Origin: Pseudomonas rhizophila
GTDB lineage: Bacteria; Pseudomonadota; Gammaproteobacteria; Pseudomonadales; Pseudomonadaceae
Assembly (NCBI RefSeq): GCF_003033885.1
Contig: NZ_CP024081.1
Coordinates: 1,519,980 to 1,583,979 of the forward strand
DNA length: 64,000 nt
Reading direction: 5' to 3'
The position numbers were made by a program, and so were the translations under genes. The notes under the pieces are model-generated. The model saw nothing but the letters and a program-made list of their open reading frames with translations, was not told where the DNA came from and made no database searches. Numbering within the stretch: position 1 is the stretch's first letter; the number at the start of each line of letters is the position of its first letter. Below are positions 54,695-64,000 of the stretch, piece after piece.

Positions 54695-56593
54695 TTACCG
54701 GCCCAGCACCTGCAACCGCTGGCGCACGGCCGCTTCGATCCCGGCCTCGTCCAGCCCGCATTCAGCCAGCATCTGCGCCGGTTTGGCGTGTTCGACGTAG
54801 ATGTCCGGCAGGCCCAGGTGCAGCACCGACTTGAGGATGTTTTCCCGGGCCAGGAACTCGCTGACCGCCGCTCCGGCGCCGCCCATGATGGCATTTTCCT
54901 CGACGGTCACCAGCAGTTCGTGACTGCCGGCCATCTCGCGCACCAGGGTTTCGTCCAGGGGTTTGACGAAGCGCATGTCCACCACGGTGGCGTCCAGGGT
55001 TTCGGCGACCTTCAAGGCCTCGGCCAGTTGCACGCCAAACACCAGCAGGGCGGTCTGCTTGCCCTGGCGGCGAATCACGCCCTTGCCGATTTCGATCGGC
55101 TCAAGATCAGCTTCAATGGTCGCATTCGGGCCGCTGCCGCGAGGGTAGCGCACCGCCGCCGGGCCATTGAACAGGTGACCGGTGGTGAGCATTTTGCGCA
55201 ACTCGTTTTCATCGCTCGGCGTCATCAGCAACATGCCGGGGATGCAGCGCAGGAACGAAAGATCGAAGCTGCCGGCGTGGGTCGGGCCGTCTTCGCCTAC
55301 CAAACCTGCACGGTCGATGGCGAACAGCACATCGAGGTTCTGCACCGCGACGTCATGAACAAGCTGGTCGTAGCCGCGTTGCAGGAAGGTCGAATAAATC
55401 GCCACCACCGGTTTTGCGCCTTCACACGCCATGCCGGCGGCGAGGGTGACAGCGTGCTGCTCGGCAATCGCCACGTCGAAGTAGCGCTGCGGGTAGCGTT
55501 CGCTGAAGGCCACCAGGTCCGAGCCTTCCTTCATCGCCGGGGTAATGCCCACCAGGCGTGGGTCGGCGGCGGCCATGTCGCACAGCCATTGGCCGAACAC
55601 AGCGGAATACTTCGGTCCGCTGGCCTTCTTCGGAGCGGTGGCCGGGGCGTCCACTGGCTCAAGCTTGGTGATGGCGTGGTAACCGATCGGGTCGACTTCC
55701 GCCGGGGCGAAGCCTTTGCCTTTCTTGGTGACCACATGCAGGAACTGCGGGCCTTTGAGATCGCGCATGTTGCGCAGGGTGGCGATCAGAGTGGGCAGGT
55801 CATGGCCGTCGATGGGGCCGATGTAGTTCCAGCCCAGCTCCTCGAACAGCGTACCGGGCACCAGCATGCCCTTGGCGTATTCCTCGGTGCGGCGGGCGAT
55901 TTCCCAGGCGCCTGGCAGGCGTGAGAGCACCTTTTTACTGCCTTCACGCATGCTGGCGTAGGTGCGGCTGGAAAGAATCTTCGCCAGGTAGTTGGACAAC
56001 CCGCCGACGTTGCGCGAGATCGACATGTCGTTATCGTTGAGGATCACCAGCATGTTGGCGTTGACTTCCGGTGCGTGGTTCAGCGCCTCGAAAGCCATGC
56101 CTGCCGTCAGAGCGCCATCACCGATCACGGCAATCGCCTTGCGCTCGCTGTTTTGCAGACGGGCGGCAATCGCCATGCCCAGGGCGGCGCTGATGGAGGT
56201 GCTGGAATGGCCGACACCAAAGGTGTCGTACTCGCTCTCGGAGCGCCGGGGGAACGCTGCCACGCCGTCCTTCTGGCGCAGCGTGCCCATGCGCTCGCGA
56301 CGGCCGGTGAGGATTTTGTGCGGATAGGCCTGATGACCGACGTCCCACACCAGCCGGTCGTCCGGGGTGTCGAATACGTAATGCAGCGCGATCGTCAGCT
56401 CGATGACGCCAAGGCCGGCGCCAAAGTGGCCACCGGTCTGGCCGACCGTGTAGAGCAGCTCCAGGCGCAACTCATCGGCCAGGGTTTCCAGCTCGGCTTC
56501 ACCCAGGCGACGCAAGCCGTCCGGCGTGTTGGCGCGGTCCAGCAGCGGCGTGGTCGGGCGTTTGCGGGGAATCTCTTGAAACGTCGTGGGCAT
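54695..56593 (-). CDS. dxs: 1-deoxy-D-xylulose-5-phosphate synthase
   Basis: Dxs condenses pyruvate and glyceraldehyde 3-phosphate, the first step of isoprenoid synthesis, using thiamine diphosphate. The 632-residue product has the [14 protein letters not shown] motif (catalytic His), the cofactor motif [15 protein letters not shown] (158-172) with NDNDMSIS, and the transketolase pyrimidine domain ([18 protein letters not shown]). Start [13 protein letters not shown] fits the family. ispA and xseB follow upstream on the same strand. Confidence 0.98.
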   Translation of the reverse strand: MPTTFQEIPRKRPTTPLLDRANTPDGLRRLGEAELETLADELRLELLYTVGQTGGHFGAGLGVIELTIALHYVFDTPDDRLVWDVGHQAYPHKILTGRRERMGTLRQKDGVAAFPRRSESEYDTFGVGHSSTSISAALGMAIAARLQNSERKAIAVIGDGALTAGMAFEALNHAPEVNANMLVILNDNDMSISRNVGGLSNYLAKILSSRTYASMREGSKKVLSRLPGAWEIARRTEEYAKGMLVPGTLFEELGWNYIGPIDGHDLPTLIATLRNMRDLKGPQFLHVVTKKGKGFAPAEVDPIGYHAITKLEPVDAPATAPKKASGPKYSAVFGQWLCDMAAADPRLVGITPAMKEGSDLVAFSERYPQRYFDVAIAEQHAVTLAAGMACEGAKPVVAIYSTFLQRGYDQLVHDVAVQNLDVLFAIDRAGLVGEDGPTHAGSFDLSFLRCIPGMLLMTPSDENELRKMLTTGHLFNGPAAVRYPRGSGPNATIEADLEPIEIGKGVIRRQGKQTALLVFGVQLAEALKVAETLDATVVDMRFVKPLDETLVREMAGSHELLVTVEENAIMGGAGAAVSEFLARENILKSVLHLGLPDIYVEHAKPAQMLAECGLDEAGIEAAVRQRLQVLGR

Positions 56594-56698
56594 CAGGCGA
56601 ATCGTTATAGGTATAGAAAGAGGCGGCAGTTTACCTTATGCATCGCAAGCTGCCCACGCGTAGGCCGGAACTTGGCCGATACGCAGTCTGACCCCGTA

Positions 56699-57586
56699 TC
56701 AGCTACGGCGTTCGACGATATATCGGGCCAGCTCGCGCAACGGCTCGGCCGCCGCGTCAAAGGGTCGCAGCGCGCTCAAGGCCTGGTCGCGCAACTCCAG
56801 GGCATAGGCCTTGGCAGCGTCGAGGCCGAGCAGGGCCGGGTAGGTCGGTTTGTCGCGAGCGATATCGGCGCCCTGGCGTTTGCCCAGGGTCTGGGTATCG
56901 CTTTCGACGTCAAGGATGTCGTCCTGCACCTGGAACGCCAGGCCAATGGCCCGGGCGTAGGTCTGCAAGGCTTGCAATTGGTCAGGCGTGGCCCGACCGC
57001 TGGCCAGGGCACCGAGTTTGACGCTGGCCTCGATCAAGGCGCCGGTCTTGTGCCGATGCATGTATTCCAGCGCGCTCTGATCCAGCTTGAGGCCCACCGA
57101 ACCGAGGTCGATGGCCTGGCCGCCGACCATTCCGGCCGGGCCTGCCGCCAGCGCCAGGGCGCTGACCATGTCCAAGCGAATCTGCGCCGGGCAATCGTTC
57201 AGCGTCGGCTCCAGCAGGGCGCTGAACGCCAGGCTCTGCAAGCCGTCACCGGCCAGGATCGCGCAGGCTTCGTCGAATTTCTTGTGGGTGGTGGGTTGGC
57301 CGCGACGCAAATCGTCGTCGTCCATGGCCGGTAAATCATCATGGACCAGCGAATACGCGTGGATCAGCTCCACGGCGCAGGCCGCGCCGTTGGCCTGTTC
57401 AGGCGCACCGCCCAAGGCTTCGCACGCCGCGTAGGCCAGCAGCGGACGCACGCGCTTGCCGCCGTTCATCACGCTGTAGCGCATGGCCTCGTACAGCCGC
57501 GCCAGCTCAGGGCTTGGGGCGGTGAACAGGGTGTCCAGTGCCGCGTTGACCCGGGCCTGACTGCCGGCCTGATAAGCGCCGATCAT
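56699..57586 (-). CDS. ispA: Farnesyl diphosphate (geranyltranstransferase) synthase
   Basis: IspA adds isopentenyl units to make farnesyl diphosphate for quinones and undecaprenyl carriers. The 295-residue helical protein has the first Asp-rich motif at 83-92 ([14 protein letters not shown]) and the second near 222-226 (QDDILD), and GGKRVRPLL. The start overlaps the xseB stop by four bases. The 105 bases between it and dxs show nothing else. Confidence 0.98.
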   Translation of the reverse strand: MIGAYQAGSQARVNAALDTLFTAPSPELARLYEAMRYSVMNGGKRVRPLLAYAACEALGGAPEQANGAACAVELIHAYSLVHDDLPAMDDDDLRRGQPTTHKKFDEACAILAGDGLQSLAFSALLEPTLNDCPAQIRLDMVSALALAAGPAGMVGGQAIDLGSVGLKLDQSALEYMHRHKTGALIEASVKLGALASGRATPDQLQALQTYARAIGLAFQVQDDILDVESDTQTLGKRQGADIARDKPTYPALLGLDAAKAYALELRDQALSALRPFDAAAEPLRELARYIVERRS

Positions 57587-57825
57587 TCAGGCTGGTCCGC
57601 GTCGAAAGGCTCTTCGGTCAGCTCACCATCGCGTTCGAGCAACAGTTGTACCTTTTGCTCGGCCTGGGCCAGCGCCGCCTGGCAGTCGCGAGTCAAGCCG
57701 ATACCCTGCTCGAAGGCGGTCAGCGAGTCTTCCAGCGACAACTCGCCGTTCTCCAGCCGCTCGACCAGCGTTTGCAGGTCGGCCAGAGATTGTTCGAAGT
57801 CCAGTGCAGCTTTTTTGCGGGCCAT
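57583..57825 (-). CDS. xseB: Exodeoxyribonuclease VII small subunit
   Basis: XseB is the small helical partner of XseA in a single-strand nuclease. The 80-residue protein contains [20 protein letters not shown] and [13 protein letters not shown] as expected. The order xseB-ispA-dxs is conserved in many gamma-proteobacteria. Confidence 0.95.
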   Translation of the reverse strand: MARKKAALDFEQSLADLQTLVERLENGELSLEDSLTAFEQGIGLTRDCQAALAQAEQKVQLLLERDGELTEEPFDADQPE

Positions 57826-57954
57826 GGCGGCGATTCCGGTTGACTGTTAAACGGGCGCGACACTAGCAGACATGGGGTATTGGGGCAATCAGAGCAGGAC
57901 CTGCGCGGTCTGTGAAACACTGCTTTTTGGTAAGGGGCAAGCTCCTGCTGGACT

Positions 57955-58041
57955 TGTAGGAACTGTCGAGTGCAACGAGGCTGCGATCTTCCCCCTGCCA
58001 ATTGAATCTTGAGCGAAAGTTAAAAGATCGCAGGCTTCGCC
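57955..58041. repeat. Intergenic repeat with CTGCGATCTT/AAGATCGCAG arms
   Basis: TGTAGGAACTGTCGAGTGCA leads to CTGCGATCTT (57981-57990), which pairs perfectly with AAGATCGCAG (58024-58033). The motif is a frequent intergenic repeat in P. fluorescens-group genomes. Confidence 0.65.
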
Positions 58042-58090
58042 AGCGCCAATAGAGGCAACGGGATTACCTCCGAAGCTACGTCAGTTTCCG

Positions 58091-58136
58091 TATTCGGCTC
58101 ATTTCGTGAGCCGAATAGCCGCGCTAATCGGCTCAC
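58091..58136. repeat. Perfect dyad plus third half-site (possible IS remnant)
   Basis: TATTCGGCTCA (58091-58101) and TGAGCCGAATA (58107-58117) form an 11-bp perfect dyad with a five-base loop, followed at 58126-58136 by AATCGGCTCAC, a third copy of the half-site in direct orientation. Multiple short terminal repeats of this kind occur at IS21-family ends, so this may be a residual end. Confidence 0.45.
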
Positions 58137-58304
58137 GCCCCCCTCAGTACGTGATTTCCCACACAGATTCGCGCGTTCCCTGATTGTGAATAATCCGCCG
58201 AATCGCTAACCTTCGCCGCATCTACGGGCCCCTTGTGGCGGGGCCTTCAGACGTAACCCGAATAATGACAGGCAGCGCCGAGGAAGGGCGCCGGGTTGGG
58301 TCAT

Positions 58305-58326
58305 GCATGGCAGGAGGCAGACATGC
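58305..58326 (+). promoter_or_regulatory. Possible Rsm-type hairpin at the magA start
   Basis: GCATG (58305-58309) can pair with CATGC (58322-58326), which includes the start codon. The 12-base loop GCAGGAGGCAGA exposes a GGA and the ribosome-binding site. The stem is only five base pairs. Confidence 0.45.
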
Positions 58327-59111
58327 GTTTTCTTTCATTGTTGATCGTGCTGGCGGGCGCGCCACTGGCGTGGGCCGAGCCTGCCGCCGAGCTGTCGGAA
58401 CCGGTGGGCGGCTGGCGCTACAGCGGCTTGCTCGATCGCACTGAAAACCCACGCGTGGCCTATCCCACGCCGCCCATCGACCGCGGCGTGCAGCGCAATC
58501 GCACGATGATCGAGGGTCGGCTCAAGGCCATGGGCACGGCCCGGGCGCCCCACAGCCTGGCCGTCAACGGCAATCCACTGAATCTCTATACCGACGATGA
58601 AGGGCGTTTCGCCCGCCCGTATGCCTTTGGTGCTGGCTCCAACAGCGTCGAGGTACGCAGTTCCGCAGGCCAGTCCCTCAAGCGCGTGCAGTTCTATGAA
58701 GCCAACAATCAGCGAACCCCGGCGCAGATCCGCGTGGTGCTGGGCTGGGACGATCCCAAGGCCGAGCTGGACCTGCACATCGTCACCCCCGACGGCCAGC
58801 ATGCGTTCTTCGGCCGGCCGGCGCTGAGCAACGGCGGCGGCCTCGACCCCGATGGCGTCGATGGCCCTGGCCCTGAGATGTTCACCATGACCGCGCCGAT
58901 GCACGGTACCTACCTGGTCTACGTGAACTACTGGGGCAACTACAGCAACGGTGGCTACAACTTCGAAGAAACCAGCAACCAGAACGAGGTGATCACCTCG
59001 CAGATCAACCTGGTGCTCAACGAAAACACCGTCGATGAAAAACGCGAAACCTTTGTCGTGCCCCTGCGCGCCATCGGCGATCTGTTGCTGGTCAAGACTT
59101 TCAACTACTAA
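58323..59111 (+). CDS. magA: MagA/YfaP-like protein (DUF2135)
   Basis: The 262-residue precursor has a signal peptide ending LAWA and a DUF2135 domain (VVLGWDDPKAELDLHIVTPDGQ; PMHGTYLVYVNYWGNYSNGGYN). It is the first gene of the alpha-2-macroglobulin operon, corresponding to E. coli yfaP and P. aeruginosa magA (PA4492). Its exact role is unknown; it presumably supports MagD in the periplasm. ATG 58323 follows GGCAGGAGGCAGAC. Confidence 0.82.
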   Translation: MRFLSLLIVLAGAPLAWAEPAAELSEPVGGWRYSGLLDRTENPRVAYPTPPIDRGVQRNRTMIEGRLKAMGTARAPHSLAVNGNPLNLYTDDEGRFARPYAFGAGSNSVEVRSSAGQSLKRVQFYEANNQRTPAQIRVVLGWDDPKAELDLHIVTPDGQHAFFGRPALSNGGGLDPDGVDGPGPEMFTMTAPMHGTYLVYVNYWGNYSNGGYNFEETSNQNEVITSQINLVLNENTVDEKRETFVVPLRAIGDLLLVKTFNY

Positions 59112-59140
59112 GTATCCGCTCCACGGATGAACAGGCCCTT

Positions 59141-60856
59141 GTGAATATGAGCGACAACACTGCTTCCCCGACCGCGCCGGCCCCCGCCACCAAACCTGTG
59201 CGCCGCTGGCCGGCGCTGCTGATCGGGCTGTGCCTGGTGGCCGGTGTCGCCGCCGGACTGGGTTGGTTCATGACCAAGCCCAAGGCACCGCCCATGGAAC
59301 TGGCGTTGGAAAAACTCGGCCTGAGCCGCCCCGACGGCCTGCTCGAGGCCCACTCCCTGAGCCAGTTGCCCAAGGACTTGCTGGCGGTGCCGTTCCTCAA
59401 GGCCACGCTCACCGAGGATTTCGTCTTCTATTACGAAACCCATGCCGACCGCCTCGGGCTGATCGGCAGCCTGCGGCGGATCATCTACGAGCATGATCTC
59501 AAACTGCAGGACAGCCTGATCGAGCAGCTTTTCGACCAGCCGGCCGATGTAGCGCTATGGCGCGGCGCCGACGGGCGGCTCAAGGATTTTCTGCTGGTGA
59601 TGGATCGCGGTGGCCTGGCCAAGGTGCTGGAGCCACTGGCAAAAGTGGCGCTGGATGATTCACAGCTCAGCCAGCTTGGTGAGATGAACGTGGCCGGCGA
59701 CGTGGTGCCGGTCTATCAACTCACCTATAACGCCAGCAAAGCCCTGGTGTTCGCTTCTCATGGCGACAAGCTGGTGGTGTTGTCCAATCCGACCAGACTC
59801 TACGACCTGGGAAGTGGCCCCACCGACGAACCCGGCATGGTCTCGACCCAGGCCCTCGAAGCGCTGCTGGCCGGTGAAAAACTCTTCCCCGAAGCCTTTG
59901 GTCTGCTGCCCAAGGCGCCTGAGGTCAAGCAACGCATCTCGGTCAATGCCAGCGTGCTCGCCATGGGCTATCAGCGTTTCATCCCGAACTTCGCCGGGTT
60001 GCGTTTCGACATGGACGACAAGGGCTGGCACAGCTTCCTGGCCATGGATGAGCTGGAAGACCAGCCGGACTTCGACTTCAAGCCAATTTGGCAAGCCATG
60101 CCCATGGGCGCCAGCGCCTGTGTCGCTTTGCCCCTGGCCGCCGAACAACAGAAGCCATTGCTGGTGAAACTCGGTGCCGACGACAACGCGGCCCAGGTCA
60201 TGATCGAGCACATGGCCGGCGCGGCGGGGCTGTGCTGGTACGCCGATTCGCGGCTTTACACACCACTGCTGGTGGCGAACCTGAACGATGACGGCGGCAA
60301 GCTCGATGCCGACCTGGGCAACCTGTTCGGTTCGATGGTGGGCGCCTACGAAAACAACGTGGCCGAACATGCGTTTCCCGTTGTTGAGACACAGGAAGGC
60401 CCGATGCACCGCTGGCAACGCCAGGTCAGCTCCAACTTCGGCCCTTACCCGGCCAAGGACGCCGCGCAGCCCGAGTCGATCACCGGCAAGGCGTTCATGC
60501 AAGTCAGTCTGGCGCGGCACGGTTCGACCCTGTTGTTTTCCCTCGACGACAAACTGGTAGACAAGGCCCTCGGCACCCTCGACAAACGTTTCCCGCCCAT
60601 GGCCGACGTGGTGCCCAAGGACCTGCTGATGCCGGTCTACTTCGGCCCGGATGCCATGGCGCAACTGATGCAACGCGAAACCCTCGACAGCCTGCCCCAG
60701 GACATGGAACCGGTGTTCTACAACGCCGCGCAAACCTACCTGATTCCGAAGCTGCGCACCCTTGGCGGCTACGGCAAATACGCCCTGACGTTGCCTGAAG
60801 GCAGCGAACCGGACGGCCACTGGCAGTGGTTGCCACTGGAATGGAAAGCGCTGTGA
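59141..60856 (+). CDS. magB: MagB/YfaA-like protein (DUF2138)
   Basis: This roughly 571-residue product has one membrane-spanning segment near its N-terminus ([21 protein letters not shown]) followed by a large periplasmic DUF2138 domain. It corresponds to E. coli yfaA and P. aeruginosa magB. The start is either GTG 59141 or ATG 59147, two codons later. The stop overlaps the next gene's start region. Confidence 0.82.
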   Translation: MNMSDNTASPTAPAPATKPVRRWPALLIGLCLVAGVAAGLGWFMTKPKAPPMELALEKLGLSRPDGLLEAHSLSQLPKDLLAVPFLKATLTEDFVFYYETHADRLGLIGSLRRIIYEHDLKLQDSLIEQLFDQPADVALWRGADGRLKDFLLVMDRGGLAKVLEPLAKVALDDSQLSQLGEMNVAGDVVPVYQLTYNASKALVFASHGDKLVVLSNPTRLYDLGSGPTDEPGMVSTQALEALLAGEKLFPEAFGLLPKAPEVKQRISVNASVLAMGYQRFIPNFAGLRFDMDDKGWHSFLAMDELEDQPDFDFKPIWQAMPMGASACVALPLAAEQQKPLLVKLGADDNAAQVMIEHMAGAAGLCWYADSRLYTPLLVANLNDDGGKLDADLGNLFGSMVGAYENNVAEHAFPVVETQEGPMHRWQRQVSSNFGPYPAKDAAQPESITGKAFMQVSLARHGSTLLFSLDDKLVDKALGTLDKRFPPMADVVPKDLLMPVYFGPDAMAQLMQRETLDSLPQDMEPVFYNAAQTYLIPKLRTLGGYGKYALTLPEGSEPDGHWQWLPLEWKAL

Positions 60857-61500
60857 CCGGGTTGATCCGCCGCCCCGGATGGGTGTTGATGCTGGCGCTG
60901 CTGCTGGGCGGGCAGGCGTTTGCCGCTCAGACACCCGCGCTGGATGTGCAGCAATCGAAGGTCTTTCGTGCCTGGTTCGTGCGTATTGCCCAGGAACAAC
61001 TGACCAAAGGCCCGAGCCCGCGCTGGTACCAACAGGACTGCGCCGGGCTGGTGCGCTTTGCGGCCAATGAAGCGCTGAAGGTCCACGACCAGAAGTGGTT
61101 GCGCAGCAATGGCCTGTCCAATCGCTACCTGCCGCCAGAGCTTGAACTGAGCGATGCCCAGCGACGTCTGGCGCAGCAGTGGCAACAGGGCGGCGGCAAG
61201 GTCGGACCCTACGTCAACGCCATCAAGCTGATCCAGTTCAACAGCCATCTGGTGAGCCGGGACGTCACCCAGGCCCGTCCGGGCGATCTGATGTTCTTCG
61301 ATCAGGGCGATGACCAGCACCTGATGATCTGGATGGGCCGCAACATCGCCTATCACACCGGCACCACCACCCCAACCGACAACGGCATGCGCTCGGCAAG
61401 CCTGCAACAACTCATGAACTGGAAGGACACCCGATGGATACCCGACGCAGCCAACCCCAACTTCATCGGCGTCTATCGACTCAACTTTCTCTCCCAATGA
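60841..61500 (+). CDS. magC: MagC/YfaT-like protein (DUF1175)
   Basis: The product of about 219 residues has a signal peptide ([19 protein letters not shown]) and a DUF1175 domain with Cys and His positions ([49 protein letters not shown]) laid out like an NlpC/P60-type hydrolase. It equals E. coli yfaT and P. aeruginosa magC. ATG 60841 lies within the magB end; GTG 60853, overlapping the magB stop (GTGA), is the alternative. Confidence 0.82.
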   Translation: MESAVTGLIRRPGWVLMLALLLGGQAFAAQTPALDVQQSKVFRAWFVRIAQEQLTKGPSPRWYQQDCAGLVRFAANEALKVHDQKWLRSNGLSNRYLPPELELSDAQRRLAQQWQQGGGKVGPYVNAIKLIQFNSHLVSRDVTQARPGDLMFFDQGDDQHLMIWMGRNIAYHTGTTTPTDNGMRSASLQQLMNWKDTRWIPDAANPNFIGVYRLNFLSQ

Positions 61501-61511
61501 CCGGTGCCCAC

Positions 61512-64000
61512 ATGCTGCGCTTGTGTTCAAAATTGCCCCTGCTGCTGGCCCTGTTGCTGGCGCCGATCGTTCATGCCGAAGACACTGTGCAGCCCAGCGG
61601 CTATACGCCGTTGGCCGGTGAAAGCTTCTTCCTGCTGGCCGACAGCAGTTTTGCCAGTGACGAGCAAGCCATGGTCCGCCTCGAAGCGCCGGGGCGCGAC
61701 TATCGGAAATTCCGCATGGAGCCGTACGGCGGTGCCGATATCCGCGTTTATCGCATCGAAAAACCGCTGGATTTCCTCAAGCGCCAGAAGAACCTGCACC
61801 GGGTGGTCAGCGACGGCCAGTTCAAGGGCGAAGGGCTGTCGAACACCCTGGCGTACCTGTGGGACAACTGGTACCGCAAATCCCGTCGGGTGATGCAGCG
61901 GGCGTTTTCCTACGAGTCGCGTCAGCAAGTCACCGAGCAAGTGCCGGAACTGAAAATGGGCAGCGCCATCGCCGCGCCGACGCCGTACGACGCGCAACCA
62001 CAGTTCGCCTTGATTCCGGGTTTGCCGGTGGTCAGCCAGTTCCGTTACCCGCTGTGGCAGGCCAAGCCGATCCAGCCGCCAGCGGGGGTCAACCTGGCGG
62101 GTTCGTCGAGTGAGTTCATCAGCGTCGCGCCAGGCAACGTCTACGTGCCACTGGGCCAGTTGAAACCCGGTCTCTATTTGGTCGAAGCGCTGATCGGGAA
62201 ATACCGGGCCACCACCATGGTGTTTGTTTCCAACACCGTAGCGGTGAGCAAGATCGCCGGGGACGAGCTGCTGGTCTGGGCCGCGCGTAAACACGAAGGT
62301 CGTTCGGTGCCCAAGGTCAACGTGCTGTGGACCGACGGCCTGGGCGTGATGAGCAGCGGCGCCACCGACGAAGACGGCTTGCTGCGCCTCAAGCACGTCA
62401 GCCCGGAGCGTTCGTTCGTCATCGGCGAGGACGAGGAGGGCGGGGTATTCGTCTCGGAAAACTTCTACTACGACAGCGAAATCTACGACACCAAGCTGTT
62501 CGCCTTCACCGATCGGCCGCTGTATCGGCCGGGGGACTGGGTGTCGCTGAAAATTGTCGGCCGTGAATTCAAGAATGCCCGGGACTCGGTGCAGCCGACG
62601 GCCGCCGACGTCAATGTCAGCGTGCTGGATGCCACCGGCACCGAGTTGCAGACCCTGGCCCTGAAGCTGGACTCCAAGGCCGGCACCCAAGGCCGTTTCC
62701 AGTTGCCGGAAAACGCCATGGCCGGTGGTTATGAGTTGCGCTTTGGCTACAAGGACCAGCTCTACAGCAGTGCCTTTCGCGTGGCCGAATACATCAAGCC
62801 GCACTTCGAGATCGCGCTGAACCTCGCCAAGCAGGATTACCGCACCGGCGAGCCGGTCAAGGGCGCTCTCGTGCTGCTGTACCCGGACGGCAAACCGGTG
62901 GCCAACGCCAAGGTGAGCCTGAGCCTGCGGGCCCAGCAACTGTCGATGGTGGATAACGAGCTGCAGCACCTGGGGCAATTCCCGGTGGAGCTGACCAGCA
63001 GCGAAGTGACCACCGATGCCAAGGGCAGCGCCACCCTCGATCTGCCGGCCGCCGACAAGCCGAGTCGCTATACGCTCACTGTGTTTGCCAGCGATGGCGC
63101 GGCGTATCGGGTCAAGACCACCAAGGAAATTCTCATCGACCGTGGCGCGGCGAACTTTCGCCTGAGCGCGCCCCAGCGTTTCAGCGCCGCCGGCGAGAAC
63201 GTCTCGTTCAGCTACACCAACGAGGGTGGCACCACACAAAGCAACGCCGTGACGCCGGGCAGCTACGCCTGGGTGCGGCTGGAAGACCAGACCACCGGCG
63301 AAGGCAAACTGGCGGCCAAGGACAAGGGCTTCAGCCTGACCTTCGAGCGTCCGGGCACCTACAACCTGACCCTCAAGGATGACCACGGTCGAGTCATTGG
63401 CGCCACCGGCCATTCGGTGACCGGCGAAGGTATCAAGGCCGTGCCGGGCACGGTCGAGATTGTCCTCGACAAAGCCCAATACCAGGCCGGTGACGAAGCC
63501 CTGGCGCTGATCACCTTCCCGGAGCCGGTCAGCGATGCGCTGCTGTCACTGGAGCGGGACAAGGTCGAGGCTACGGCGCTGCTGTCCAAGGGCGGCGGCT
63601 GGCTGAAAATGGAAAAGCTCAGCGACACTCAATACCGCGCGCGCATCCCGGTGAAAGACGCTTTTGCGCCGAACCTGACCTTCTCGGTGCTGTACACCAA
63701 GGGCGGCCAATACAGCTTCCAGAACGCCGGTATCAAGGTGGTCGCGCCGCAGATCGACGTCGCCATCGTTACCGACAAAGCCACTTATCGGCCTGGCGAC
63801 ACGGTGACCGTGGACCTGAGCACCCAGTTCGTCGGCAAGGCGATCCCGGCGCACCTGACCGTCAGTGTCGTGGATGAAATGATCTACGCCCTGCAACCGG
63901 AAGTGGCGCCCACCATCGATCAGTTTTTCTACCATCCGCGCCGCAACAACGTGCGCACCAGCGCCAGCCTGTCGTTCATCAGCTACGACGTCGCCCTGCC
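61512..64000 (+). CDS. magD: MagD/YfaS-like alpha-2-macroglobulin (partial, runs off the window)
   Basis: MagD is a periplasmic bacterial alpha-2-macroglobulin, a protease-trapping protein. 829 complete codons are visible and the frame is open at the window end. It has a signal peptide ([19 protein letters not shown]) and repeated macroglobulin-type beta domains ([41 protein letters not shown]). The bait region and any thioester motif (CLEQ-type) lie beyond the window. An ATG at 61497 overlapping the magC stop is an alternative start. The usual partners magE and magF would lie downstream. Confidence 0.9.
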   Translation, partial: MLRLCSKLPLLLALLLAPIVHAEDTVQPSGYTPLAGESFFLLADSSFASDEQAMVRLEAPGRDYRKFRMEPYGGADIRVYRIEKPLDFLKRQKNLHRVVSDGQFKGEGLSNTLAYLWDNWYRKSRRVMQRAFSYESRQQVTEQVPELKMGSAIAAPTPYDAQPQFALIPGLPVVSQFRYPLWQAKPIQPPAGVNLAGSSSEFISVAPGNVYVPLGQLKPGLYLVEALIGKYRATTMVFVSNTVAVSKIAGDELLVWAARKHEGRSVPKVNVLWTDGLGVMSSGATDEDGLLRLKHVSPERSFVIGEDEEGGVFVSENFYYDSEIYDTKLFAFTDRPLYRPGDWVSLKIVGREFKNARDSVQPTAADVNVSVLDATGTELQTLALKLDSKAGTQGRFQLPENAMAGGYELRFGYKDQLYSSAFRVAEYIKPHFEIALNLAKQDYRTGEPVKGALVLLYPDGKPVANAKVSLSLRAQQLSMVDNELQHLGQFPVELTSSEVTTDAKGSATLDLPAADKPSRYTLTVFASDGAAYRVKTTKEILIDRGAANFRLSAPQRFSAAGENVSFSYTNEGGTTQSNAVTPGSYAWVRLEDQTTGEGKLAAKDKGFSLTFERPGTYNLTLKDDHGRVIGATGHSVTGEGIKAVPGTVEIVLDKAQYQAGDEALALITFPEPVSDALLSLERDKVEATALLSKGGGWLKMEKLSDTQYRARIPVKDAFAPNLTFSVLYTKGGQYSFQNAGIKVVAPQIDVAIVTDKATYRPGDTVTVDLSTQFVGKAIPAHLTVSVVDEMIYALQPEVAPTIDQFFYHPRRNNVRTSASLSFISYDVAL

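Larger units (their letters stand above)
57826..58322 (+). other. 497-base gene-free region before magA
   Basis: The gap between xseB and the mag operon has no convincing gene. It holds the repeat at 57955-58041, the triple GGCTCA motif at 58091-58136, a GGCCCC/GGGGCC hairpin at 58227-58245 followed by TT, and the mag leader. No clean sigma-70 promoter was picked out. Confidence 0.6.

Noticed and set aside
57950..58140. A small CRISPR or attC-like array between xseB and magA
   Set aside because: The repeats there belong to two different families, are not evenly spaced and have no unique spacers of constant length.
61527..63479. A 650-codon open frame on the minus strand opposite magD
   Set aside because: Antisense to the macroglobulin frame, which has signal peptide and domain repeats. 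No independent support.
1..64000. tRNA, rRNA or CRISPR features
   Set aside because: No cloverleaf with CCA-type end, rRNA core sequence or regularly spaced identical repeats were noticed on reading. The only regular repeats are REP-type. A covariance-model scan would be decisive.

Overview
This window is chromosomal DNA of a fluorescent pseudomonad (Pseudomonas fluorescens group). Three things point there. The gene order matches Pseudomonas (S10-spc-alpha ribosomal cluster followed by katA-ftnA, uvrA, MFS-ssb; and an OprG to XseB block in the order of P. aeruginosa PA4069-PA4042). Codon use is GC-rich. The intergenic regions carry the REP sequence with core GAGCGAGCCTGCTCGC that is typical of this group. 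I saw no tRNA, rRNA, CRISPR array or prophage.

Layout. 1-819: 3' end of an IS110-family insertion sequence joined directly to the last 91 codons of an EF-Tu gene (tuf). 852-14722: ribosomal-protein cluster (S10, spc and alpha segments, 30 genes including secY and rpoA), divided by hairpin-plus-promoter junctions after tuf, between rpsN and rpsH, and between rpmJ and rpsM. 14.9-17.0 kb: catalase and ferritin. 17.1-22.1 kb: uvrA, a YajR-like MFS carrier and ssb. 22.1-25.9 kb: cysteine hydrolase divergent from a GlxA-type regulator, then a DUF3182-hydrolase pair behind a sigma-54-like promoter. 26-34.6 kb: ybhN-clsB-ybhP-DUF72 (membrane lipid/cardiolipin locus) and the helicase gene lhr. 34.9-41.5 kb: two sugar-nucleotide SDR genes, oprG with two Anr-like boxes, and a Zur-type operon (His-rich DUF2796 protein, MacB-like ABC ATPase and permease, DUF3299). 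41.5-52.5 kb: cnoX, a methyltransferase, a YbaY lipoprotein, then nrdR-ribD-ribE-ribBA-ribH-nusB-thiL-pgpA and a second group with ribA and a BtuF-like binding protein. 52.7-57.8 kb: a frameshifted btuB, then dxs, ispA and xseB. 58.3-64 kb: first four genes of the alpha-2-macroglobulin (mag/yfa) operon, running off the end.

Themes. Riboflavin synthesis is almost complete here: RibD, the RibB part of RibBA, RibH, RibE and a stand-alone RibA that appears to supply the GTP cyclohydrolase II activity lost from the RibBA C-terminus. Dxs and IspA supply isoprenoids, and ThiL supplies thiamine diphosphate, which Dxs needs. Metal handling recurs: catalase beside ferritin, a Zur-type operon, OprG, and a cobalamin receptor/binding-protein pair whose receptor is broken. 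Two loci carry possible inactivating events, tuf (IS junction) and btuB (a 4-base tandem duplication plus a second indel). REP pairs are absent before 25.8 kb and from 42.7 to 52.5 kb, and cluster in the accessory spacers between and after.
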